9,293 bases of DNA from the NCBI GenBank assembly GCA_028706735.1, contig JAQTVS010000091.1, positions 1-9,293 of the forward strand, in the 5' to 3' direction. The stretch comes from Thiomonas sp. (GTDB lineage Bacteria > Pseudomonadota > Gammaproteobacteria > Burkholderiales > Burkholderiaceae_C). The notes below the pieces were generated by a model, which saw only the letters and a list, made by a program, of their open reading frames with translations, did no database searches and was not told the origin of the DNA. Position numbers and translations under genes: made by a program. Below are positions 1-5,333 of the stretch, piece after piece. Numbering within the stretch: position 1 is the stretch's first letter; the number at the start of each line of letters is the position of its first letter.

Positions 1-1061
1 ACCACAGCGGCACCCTGCTTGAGGGCATTGCGCTGTGGGGCGAGTTGAAGCCCCAGCTCACGCAGGAGGCCATCGTCGAACGCGCGCTGGCGTATTGCGA
101 CTGGGCCGTGGCGCGCGGCCTGCTGGCGATCCGCTCGCATGTCGATGTGTGCGACGACCGCCTGCTGGCGGTCGAAGCCTTGCTGCAGGTGCGCGAGCAG
201 GTCAAGCCCTACCTCGATCTGCAGCTCGTCGCCTTCCCGCAGGACGGCGTGCTGCGCTCGCCGACGGCGCTGCGCAACCTGCAGCGTGCGCTCGACCTGG
301 GCGTGGACGTGGTCGGCGGCATTCCGCATTTCGAGCGCACCATGAGCGACGGCGCCGAGAGCGTGAAGCTGTTGTGCGAACTTGCCGCTGCGCGCGGCCT
401 GCCAGTGGACATGCATTGCGACGAGTCCGACGACCCGATGAGCCGCCACATCGAAACCCTGGCCTTCCACACCCAGCGCCTCGGCCTGCAGGGGCGGGTG
501 GCCGGCTCACACCTCACCTCCATGCACAGCATGGACAACTACTACGTCAGCAAACTGCTGCCGCTGATGTTTGAAAGCGGCGTGGCGGCCATTGCCAACC
601 CGCTGATCAACATCACTCTGCAAGGCCGCCACGACACCTACCCCAAGCGCCGCGGCATGACCCGCGTGCCCGAGTTGCTGGCCGCGGGCGTGCCGGTGGC
701 CTTCGGCCAAGACTGCGTGATGGACCCGTGGTACGCGGGCGGCAGCGGCGACATGCTGGAAGTCGCGCACATGGGCCTGCATGTGGCGCAGATGACCGGG
801 CAGGCGGCGATGCGGCAATGCTTTGACGCCGTCACCACCACCCCGGCGCGCATCCTCGGGCTGGAAGGCTACGGCCTGGACGTGGGCTGCCGCGCCGATC
901 TGGTGCTGTTGCAGGCGGGCGACCCGGTGGAGGCCATTCGCCTGCGGGCGACGCGCCTGCTGGTGCTGCGCGCGGGCCAGATCATCGCCACCGCACCGCC
1001 CGCCACCGCCACGCTGCACCTGCCAGGACGACCGGCCGCGGTGGATTGGCGCAAGGCCTGA
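1..1061 (+). CDS. codA: Cytosine deaminase family amidohydrolase (5-methylcytosine deaminase candidate), 5' partial
   Basis: Hydrolytic deaminase of free pyrimidine bases (cytosine to uracil plus ammonia in E. coli CodA), cytoplasmic, pyrimidine salvage. The frame is open to the left edge; the first visible residues (HSGTLLEGI) align with E. coli CodA at about residue 77, so roughly 76 residues, including the first HxH metal pair, lie outside the window. A TTG at 45 is inside the conserved domain and is not the start. The alignment is gapless enough for numbers to match: Gln156 (codon 240), His214 and Glu217 in HCDE (414 and 423), His246 (510) and metal-ligand Asp313 (711) are all present. 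The next residue, Asp314 in CodA, is Cys here (714-716), and His312 is Gln. Asp314 is the known discriminator against 5-methylcytosine, so the preferred substrate may be 5-methylcytosine or another substituted pyrimidine. The family is certain; the substrate is inferred. It is convergent with the dioxygenase gene on the other strand. Confidence 0.93.
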   Translation, partial: HSGTLLEGIALWGELKPQLTQEAIVERALAYCDWAVARGLLAIRSHVDVCDDRLLAVEALLQVREQVKPYLDLQLVAFPQDGVLRSPTALRNLQRALDLGVDVVGGIPHFERTMSDGAESVKLLCELAAARGLPVDMHCDESDDPMSRHIETLAFHTQRLGLQGRVAGSHLTSMHSMDNYYVSKLLPLMFESGVAAIANPLINITLQGRHDTYPKRRGMTRVPELLAAGVPVAFGQDCVMDPWYAGGSGDMLEVAHMGLHVAQMTGQAAMRQCFDAVTTTPARILGLEGYGLDVGCRADLVLLQAGDPVEAIRLRATRLLVLRAGQIIATAPPATATLHLPGRPAAVDWRKA

Positions 1062-1072
1062 CGCGGCGCGCC

Positions 1073-1100
1073 AGGCCACCGAGGGGGATCCGCGTGGCCT
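1073..1100 (+). terminator. Possible weak stem-loop after codA-like gene
   Basis: AGGCCAC (1073-1079) and GTGGCCT (1094-1100) are perfect 7-base inverted arms, 12 bases after the codA-like stop codon. A competing pairing CCGAGG/CCTCGG (1079-1084/1098-1103) overlaps it. There is no T-run after it, so a terminator role is only a suggestion. Confidence 0.25.
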
Positions 1101-1148
1101 CGGCGCATGCCTTGCGTCGAGGCTTCTGAGTACCCAGGGCCGGGCACT

Positions 1149-1167
1149 CCCCACCCCAGCCCTCCCC
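1149..1167 (-). other. Putative G-quadruplex motif
   Basis: Read on the - strand, this stretch has four G-runs of 4, 3, 4 and 4 bases separated by loops of 1, 2 and 1 bases. That fits the standard short-loop quadruplex pattern. Half of it (1160-1167) is also the left arm of the adjacent hairpin, so the two structures would exclude each other. It lies about 130 bases beyond the stop codon of the dioxygenase gene, in the direction of that gene's transcription. Confidence 0.5.
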
Positions 1168-1190
1168 ACGAGCGGGGAGGGAGTGATCTC

Positions 1191-1215
1191 ACCTCCCCCA
1201 CGGCGTGGGGGAGGT
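1191..1215. terminator. Strong bidirectional stem-loop, candidate terminator for convergent genes
   Basis: ACCTCCCCCAC (1191-1201) pairs perfectly with GTGGGGGAGGT (1205-1215) across a GGC loop. The 11-bp stem is symmetric, so it forms in transcripts from either side, and it lies between the ends of the codA-like gene (+) and the dioxygenase gene (-). Neither side has a clear T-tract, so it may stop polymerase weakly or mainly protect 3' ends. Confidence 0.45.
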
Positions 1216-1294
1216 CGGGAGGGGGATGGCCCAGCCCGCCCCCCGTGGGGGTCAAGGAAACTTGGGCGGCCCGGCGTTTTCTCAGGAGCAGCCG

Positions 1295-2113
1295 CTACGC
1301 GCCGGCCCGCGCCGTCTCAGCCGGAAAAAACTCCCAGGCATCCATGCTCAGATTGCCATAGTGCACGCCGCCGCCGTGGTGGCGCGGGGTTGCGCCTTCA
1401 CCAGCAGCGCCCAGCGCCCAGAACAGGGGCAGAAGGTGTTCGTCGGTTGGATGGGCGCGTGCCGCGTGCGGCGCCCGGCGGCGGTAGTCGAGCAGCGCTG
1501 CGGCATCGCCGCGCTCGATCATGCCGCGCATCCAGTTGACAAAGGCCTGCACATAAGCGGCAGGCGGATCGTCGGTGCGGGCGGCCGGGTGGAATTCGTG
1601 CAGGTTATGCGTCAGGCTGCCGGTGCCGAACAGCAGCACGCCTTCTGCCATCAACGGCGCCAGCGCCGCGCCCAGGCGGTAGGCTCCGGCGGCGTCTAGC
1701 GGCCAGGGCATGGCCAGCGGAACCACCGGAACATCGGCCTGCGGGAACATCAGGCGCAGGGGCGACCACACGCCATGATCGAGTCCGCGGTGCGCATCGT
1801 CCTGCACCGTCCAGCCCCCTGCCCGCAGCAGCGCCATGATGCGCGCCGCCAGGTGCGGCGCGCCCGGCGCGGGATAGCGCATGGCGTACAGCGCCGGATC
1901 GAATCCGCCGAAATCATGAATGGTCTCCGGCTGTGCGCTGGCGCCGACCGTGGGCTGCCGCGCCATCCAGTGCGGGGAGAACGCCAGGATGGCGGCAGGC
2001 CGCGGCAGGGCCTGCCCCAGCGCTTGCAGCATGGGCCCGGCCGTGCCCGGCTCCAGCAGCAGCATGGGCGAGCCGTGCGAGACGAACAGGGCGGGCATGG
2101 GGGCGTGGGCCAT
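1295..2113 (-). CDS. ygiD: YgiD/DODA-type class III extradiol ring-cleavage dioxygenase
   Basis: Metal-dependent extradiol dioxygenase of the LigB superfamily; relatives cleave the catechol ring of 4,5-DOPA, and E. coli YgiD is the closest protein I can recall. The 272-residue product keeps the family pattern: VSHGSPM near the start (His13), SPHW (His48), the IHDFGGFDPALY-type block (65-76), GLDHG with the likely catalytic His113, LTHNLH (His169) and PTDEHLLPL (His226), ending in a GNLSM-type motif. Length is normal for the family. I chose the ATG at 2113. A TTG at 2125 overlaps the upstream yceI stop (TTGA) and would add four residues. With either start the gene is the last of the marR operon and probably translationally coupled. 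The physiological substrate is unknown; the neighbours suggest a catechol or quinone-derived compound, which is inference. Confidence 0.88.
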   Translation of the reverse strand: MAHAPMPALFVSHGSPMLLLEPGTAGPMLQALGQALPRPAAILAFSPHWMARQPTVGASAQPETIHDFGGFDPALYAMRYPAPGAPHLAARIMALLRAGGWTVQDDAHRGLDHGVWSPLRLMFPQADVPVVPLAMPWPLDAAGAYRLGAALAPLMAEGVLLFGTGSLTHNLHEFHPAARTDDPPAAYVQAFVNWMRGMIERGDAAALLDYRRRAPHAARAHPTDEHLLPLFWALGAAGEGATPRHHGGGVHYGNLSMDAWEFFPAETARAGA

Positions 2114-2121
2114 GTCGGAAC

Positions 2122-2775
2122 TCAAGACGTGGTTTTCACGCCTTCGATGTCCACGCGCACGGTCACCTCATGGCTGAGGCCAGCGGCGAACGCGGTCATG
2201 CCAAAATCCATGCGGTTGATGGTGGTGGTGGCGACAAAGCCGCTGAGGTATCCGCCCCAGGGCTTGGGCAGATAGGGCACGTCGCCCGCGCCGATCAGCC
2301 GCACATGAAACACCGCGGGCTCGGTCACGCCACGCAGGGTGAGCGTGCCGTACAGCGTGCCGCGATCCTTGCCCTGCGGCGCGTAGCGCGTGCTGACGAA
2401 GTGAATGTCTGGATGAGCCGCGGCGTCGAAGAACGGCGCGGCCAGCAGGTCGGTATCGCGCTGCGGCAAAAAGGTGTCCAGGCTTTTGACCGGAATGGTG
2501 ATGTCGGCCTTGTCCTGCTTCGGATTGCTGGGGTCGAAGGTGTAGCTGCCGCTCACCTGCTTGAACACGCCGGTGAAGCGTCCCACCCCGGCGTGGCCGA
2601 TGGTGAATTGCACGCCGGAATGATCGGGATCGACCTGGTAGCTGCCCGCCGGGTTGGCATGCAAGTGGCCGTAGGCCTGCGGCGCGGCGCTGCCAGCCGC
2701 CCATGCGGGCGCGGCAGCCAGGGTGGCTGCCATGCAGGCGGCGCTGAGCAGTGCATAGGGAAGTCGTGTTGACAT
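2122..2775 (-). CDS. yceI: YceI family periplasmic lipid-binding protein (classical member)
   Basis: Lipocalin-like beta-barrel protein of the YceI family, whose members bind polyisoprenoid chains such as ubiquinone in the periplasm. The ATG at 2775 is preceded by AAGGA at about 5 bases and begins an evident Sec signal peptide (Arg at 4, hydrophobic core, Ala-Trp-Ala cleavage site near residue 26); upstream in-frame extension is not needed. The mature part shows the family signature: YQVDPDHSGVQFTIGHAGV then GRFTGVF, a SLDT block, the KSxFFDAxxHPDI-type region (here AAPFFDAAAHPDI), GTLTLRGVTEPAVF, and the closing GMTAF motif. About 217 residues including the signal. It is fourth in the marR operon, 47 bases after the first yceI-like gene and 8 bases before the dioxygenase ATG. 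E. coli also has yceI next to a cytochrome b561 gene. Confidence 0.92.
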   Translation of the reverse strand: MSTRLPYALLSAACMAATLAAAPAWAAGSAAPQAYGHLHANPAGSYQVDPDHSGVQFTIGHAGVGRFTGVFKQVSGSYTFDPSNPKQDKADITIPVKSLDTFLPQRDTDLLAAPFFDAAAHPDIHFVSTRYAPQGKDRGTLYGTLTLRGVTEPAVFHVRLIGAGDVPYLPKPWGGYLSGFVATTTINRMDFGMTAFAAGLSHEVTVRVDIEGVKTTS

Positions 2776-2822
2776 GATGGTCCTTTCAGGGTGGTTCGAA
2801 ATGGTGATGCAAACAAGGGGCG

Positions 2823-3404
2823 TCATTGCGGCGCAACGACGAGATGCACCTGCACGGGAATGGCCGCGGCCACCACGCTGGTGTCGGCCCACGACCCGGC
2901 ACCCAGGCCGAAGGATGTGCGATCGAGGCTGAAACTGGCGTCCATGACGAGGTCAGCCCCGGCGGGGTGCGTGGTCACCAGCACGCGCAGCGGCTGGCTG
3001 TGGCCCTTGGCGCTGAAGACGCCGCTGAGCCAGTAGCGGCCCGGCCCGTCCGGCGCGAAGCTGCTGGAGACAAAGCGCGCCTGGGGATCGGCCTTTGCCG
3101 CGAGCCAGTCGGCGCCGGTGAGCAGGGCGTTGGTCTGCGCGCTGCCTGCGTCCACACTGGCCGACTGCACGGCCACGCTGACATGCGACCTGGCCAGATC
3201 GGCCGGCTGAAAGTCGATCTGCGCGATCACCCTCTTGAAGCGGCCTTTGATCGGCGCGCCCATCTGCGTGGCGCTGAAGGTCACACTGGACGCGGGCAGC
3301 GCGCGGTTGTAGGTCACGGAGGCCAATGGCTGCGCCCGCGCGGCTGAACTCGCCAGCACGGCCAGGGCGGCAACGGCGAGGGCTTTGGATCGACGTGTGA
3401 ACAT
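2823..3404 (-). CDS. Divergent YceI-like periplasmic protein
   Basis: The 193-residue product starts at ATG 3404 with a good AAGGAG ribosome site 6 bases upstream (3411-3416) that overlaps the stop codon of the cytochrome gene, so the two are tightly coupled. Residues 1-24 form a Sec signal peptide (Arg-Arg-Ser-Lys, Ala/Leu core, Ala-Arg-Ala). The remainder follows the YceI plan: SSVTFSATQMG, IKGRFKRV, an ADL...VQSASVD strand region, FVSSSFAP, a GVFSAKGHSQPL segment, SFGLG, and a final VQVHLVV strand. The usual family motifs are blurred: the conserved DPxHS start and the His of the HxG block are missing. It probably arose as an ancient duplicate of the neighbouring yceI and may bind a different lipid or pair with it. 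Family assignment is from layout and strand pattern; ligand unknown. Confidence 0.85.
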   Translation of the reverse strand: MFTRRSKALAVAALAVLASSAARAQPLASVTYNRALPASSVTFSATQMGAPIKGRFKRVIAQIDFQPADLARSHVSVAVQSASVDAGSAQTNALLTGADWLAAKADPQARFVSSSFAPDGPGRYWLSGVFSAKGHSQPLRVLVTTHPAGADLVMDASFSLDRTSFGLGAGSWADTSVVAAAIPVQVHLVVAPQ

Positions 3405-3414
3405 GATGCGCTCC

Positions 3415-3969
3415 TTATGACTTGATCTTGGGCAGCATGCGCGCCAGCACGCCGTCGTGGTCGATGAATTGATGCTTGATGGCCGCAGCCGCATGCACCG
3501 CAACCAGCGCGGCCATCGTGTAGTTCAGCGTGGCATGCACCAGTTCGAGCAGATGCGCCAGCGCCGGGTTGGCGCCAACCAGGCTGGGCAGCGTCCACAC
3601 GCCCCACCACACCACCGGCACACCGGCAGCCGAACTCAGCGCCCAGCCGCTGAGCGGAATGAACAGAATGAGCAGATACAGCAACTCGTGCATCAGCGCG
3701 GCCACGCCTTGCTGCCAGCGCGCAATGCTGGCGGGCAGCGGCGGCGGACGGTGCGTGAGCCGCCACAGAATGCGCAGCACCACCAGCAGCAGCACGGTGA
3801 TGCCGAACCATTTGTGCCAGGCATACAGCTCAATCTTGCGCACCGACAACGGCAGGCCGTGCATATACAGCCCCAGCGGAAACAGGCCGAAGATCAGCAG
3901 CGCGATCAGCCAGTGCAAGGCCTGCGCAGTGCGGGTGTAGCGGGCGGGCTCCAACACGGCGCGCTTCAT
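3415..3969 (-). CDS. Cytochrome b561 (CybB/YceJ-type, di-heme membrane protein)
   Basis: Inner-membrane cytochrome b561 of the prokaryotic type, which carries two b hemes between four helices and exchanges electrons with the quinone pool; E. coli CybB is reported to be a superoxide:ubiquinone oxidoreductase. The 184-residue product begins MKR with a Tyr-Thr-Arg-Thr-Ala-Gln-Ala-Leu-His-Trp entry typical of the family. Helices: about 14-36, 52-71, 93-113 and 143-163. Likely heme-ligand histidines are His19, His52, His145 and His159, with KHQFIDHDG after the last helix, a family hallmark. The ATG overlaps the marR stop (ATGA), with GGAGG 7 bases upstream. It is followed by two YceI-like genes, as the E. 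coli yceJ-yceI pair would predict. Specific electron donor and acceptor are not shown by the sequence. Confidence 0.92.
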   Translation of the reverse strand: MKRAVLEPARYTRTAQALHWLIALLIFGLFPLGLYMHGLPLSVRKIELYAWHKWFGITVLLLVVLRILWRLTHRPPPLPASIARWQQGVAALMHELLYLLILFIPLSGWALSSAAGVPVVWWGVWTLPSLVGANPALAHLLELVHATLNYTMAALVAVHAAAAIKHQFIDHDGVLARMLPKIKS

Positions 3970-4421
3970 TCCGCAGCCTCCGCGGCGCTGGCCTGCTCGA
4001 ATGCCAGGCGCAGCGCATGCAGCGCCTGTTCGGCCGGCGCGAACTGCGCAGCGTCCAGGCTGGCAAACGCCCGCGCCAGATGCGCGCCATGCGCCGGGAA
4101 CACCTGCTCGAACAGCCTCTGGCCCTCTTTGGTCAGCCGCACGATCTGCCCGCGGCCATCGCTCGGATCGGGCGCGCGCAGCACCAGTCCCTTGGCCAGC
4201 AGACGATCGACCACGCCGGTCAGCGTGCCTTTGGTGATCAGGGTTTTATCGCCTAACTGCTTGGGGTTCATGCCCTCGGTGTTGCCCAGCGTGGCCACCA
4301 CGTCGAACTGCGCCGGGGTCAGCCCCAGGCTTTGCACATGCGCGGCGGAGTAGCGCTCGAACGCCTGATAGGTGCGCACGAGTTCGCGCAGCAAGGGCAG
4401 AAAGGGAGGGGGTTTGGACAT
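3966..4421 (-). CDS. MarR-family transcriptional regulator
   Basis: Winged helix-turn-helix repressor, 151 residues, normal for MarR proteins. N-terminal dimerisation helix at about 8-33, then LTPAQFDVVATLG and the DNA-binding block LGDKTLITKGTLTGVVDRLLAKGLV (about 56-80), the wing with DPSDGRGQIVRLTKEG (about 84-99), and a C-terminal dimerisation helix. The single cysteine that senses peroxide in OhrR proteins is absent: I see no Cys in the product, so sensing is more likely through a small aromatic or quinone-like ligand. First gene of the operon and coupled to the cytochrome gene by an ATGA overlap. It probably represses its own operon through the palindrome at 4455-4472. No clear Shine-Dalgarno sequence precedes its ATG. 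Confidence 0.93.
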   Translation of the reverse strand: MSKPPPFLPLLRELVRTYQAFERYSAAHVQSLGLTPAQFDVVATLGNTEGMNPKQLGDKTLITKGTLTGVVDRLLAKGLVLRAPDPSDGRGQIVRLTKEGQRLFEQVFPAHGAHLARAFASLDAAQFAPAEQALHALRLAFEQASAAEAAE

Positions 4422-4423
4422 GG

Positions 4424-4450
4424 GCGCAGCCGCAACAGAAATTGCTGCGC
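4424..4450 (-). other. Dyad in the marR leader, ending two bases before the start codon
   Basis: GCGCAGC (4424-4430) and GCTGCGC (4444-4450) are perfect 7-base inverted arms with a 13-base centre. If transcribed, the stem would hide the region where a ribosome site should be, and none is visible there. If transcription starts near 4444, as the candidate -10 suggests, much of one arm is not in the RNA and the dyad could act only at the DNA level. Chance pairing in GC-rich DNA is possible. Confidence 0.35.
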
Positions 4451-4479
4451 ATATTAGTTCTGATTAGAACTACTACTGT
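4451..4479 (-). promoter_or_regulatory. Candidate promoter of the marR operon
   Basis: On the - strand a good -10 box TAATAT occupies 4456-4451, an AT-rich island in GC-rich surroundings. At 17 bases spacing the -35 region (4479-4474, ACAGTA) is a poor match. A weak -35 with a strong -10 and an operator in between is what a repressed promoter can look like. Predicted start of transcription is about 4445-4443. Confidence 0.45.
4455..4472. promoter_or_regulatory. Palindromic operator, probable MarR-family binding site
   Basis: TAGTTCT (4455-4461) and AGAACTA (4466-4472) are perfect 7-base inverted arms around a 4-base GATT centre, 18 bases in total. That size and symmetry suits a MarR dimer. 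It lies between and over the candidate -10 and -35 elements, 34 bases upstream of the marR ATG, where bound protein would block polymerase. Only one copy is visible. Confidence 0.65.
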
Positions 4480-4481
4480 AG

Positions 4482-4503
4482 GCAGGGCTTTCCGCCGCCC
4501 TGC
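4482..4503 (-). terminator. Stem-loop after the ABC/phosphoesterase operon
   Basis: GCAGGGC and GCCCTGC form a perfect 7-base stem with an 8-base loop, 8 bases past the stop codon of the metallophosphoesterase gene. No T-run follows, so any intrinsic termination would be leaky. It separates two operons that run in the same direction only 90 bases apart; weak termination would let ABC-operon transcripts enter the marR operon. The exact arm start may shift by a base. Confidence 0.45.
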
Positions 4504-4511
4504 GCCCCGCT

Positions 4512-5333
4512 CTACAACCGCTCGGACGCCGGATCGATCTGCGGCCCGCGATAGAGGAAGTCGCTGATGTGCACAGTCACCTGCTCGGGGGTGATGAGCA
4601 CCACGCCGTAGCCCGGCGCTTCGTGGGTGAACAGATCGGCGTCCGTGAGGAAGTCGAGGCCGGACTGGTGCGCCGTGGCAGGCAGGGTGGAAAACGGAAT
4701 GCCGTGCCAGCTGCCGGAAATGGGGCGATGGATATGGCCGAAAAACAGGTGGCGGATGTGGCTGTAGCCGCGCAGCAGCGCGCCGAACTCGCGCGCATCG
4801 TCCGCCACCAGATTGATCTCGTCGAACGCCGCAATGCCAACGCCGAACGGCGGGTGGTGCATGAACAGAAACACCGGCACGGCGTCGGCCTGGGCGACGT
4901 CGAGTTGCTGGCGCAGCCAGTCCACCCGGCCCGCATCGAAGTAGCCCGCCGATTTGCGGCCCTGCGCGGCGTCGCCCAGCACGGTGTCGAGCAGAATGAA
5001 GCGGCCGGCCGAGGTGTCGCGCGTCCACTGCACAAAGCCGCTGGCATCGACCGGGATCTCGGGGTAGGCCGCGCGGAAGGTGGCGCGGTCATCGTGGTTG
5101 CCGATGAGGGGAAGCACCGGCATGGGCAGGCGGTCCAGGGCGTCGCGCAAGCTGGCATACGCGGCGCGCTCGCCCCAGTGGGTCAGGGCGCCCGTGACCA
5201 CGCAGCGTTCGGCGCCGGCATGCTGGCGTGCGATGTGGTCCACCGCGGCGTTCAGCCGCGCCAGCGGGTCGATGCCGTACAGGGTGCGGCCGGGCGTAGT
5301 GAGGTGGGTGTCGGTGAGGTGGATGAGCTTCAT
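4512..5333 (-). CDS. GpdQ-like metallophosphoesterase with a missing bridging aspartate
   Basis: Calcineurin-like phosphoesterase of the GpdQ/CpdA type, 273 residues, full length; relatives hydrolyse glycerophosphodiesters, cyclic nucleotides and other phosphodiesters using two metals. Visible ligands: Asp8 and His10 (TDTH), Asn79-His80 (GNHD), His159 (MHHPP), His200 and His202 (GHIH). A substrate-side segment STLPATAHQ resembles GpdQ. The position of the metal-bridging Asp in the GDxxxxG motif is Ala49 (GALTHWG; codon GCC at 5189-5187), one base from the GAC expected. All other motifs are intact, so this may be a sequence error, a polymorphism, or a real loss or change of catalysis. The ATG overlaps the ATPase stop (ATGA) after GGGAG, so it is made with the importer; no signal peptide, hence cytoplasmic. 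Function with the imported compound is inferred. Confidence 0.87.
   Translation of the reverse strand: MKLIHLTDTHLTTPGRTLYGIDPLARLNAAVDHIARQHAGAERCVVTGALTHWGERAAYASLRDALDRLPMPVLPLIGNHDDRATFRAAYPEIPVDASGFVQWTRDTSAGRFILLDTVLGDAAQGRKSAGYFDAGRVDWLRQQLDVAQADAVPVFLFMHHPPFGVGIAAFDEINLVADDAREFGALLRGYSHIRHLFFGHIHRPISGSWHGIPFSTLPATAHQSGLDFLTDADLFTHEAPGYGVVLITPEQVTVHISDFLYRGPQIDPASERL

Larger units (their letters stand above)
1147..1227. repeat. REP-like palindromic element between convergent genes
   Basis: Two perfect hairpins sit side by side: CCCTCCCC (1160-1167)/GGGGAGGG (1174-1181) with a 6-base loop, and an 11-base stem (1191-1201/1205-1215) with a 3-base GGC loop. The outer flanks (1149-1162 C-rich, 1218-1226 G-rich) are roughly complementary, making a larger imperfect palindrome. 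This shape and its place between convergent genes resemble dispersed extragenic palindromes. Only one copy is in the window, so repetition in the genome is inferred. Confidence 0.5.

Noticed and set aside
1244..1262. Short CCCCC/GGGGG and CAAG-GAAA-CTTG inverted repeats near the dioxygenase end
   Set aside because: Four- and five-base arms are too short to call separately; the stronger hairpins at 1160-1215 explain the region better.
1933..2772. + strand open frame opposite the classical yceI and the dioxygenase start
   Set aside because: No family resemblance, and the opposite strand has a signal peptide, ribosome site and YceI motifs.
2776..2822. Possible internal promoter between the two yceI-like genes
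   Set aside because: The 47-base gap has a ribosome site for the downstream gene but no convincing -10/-35 pair.
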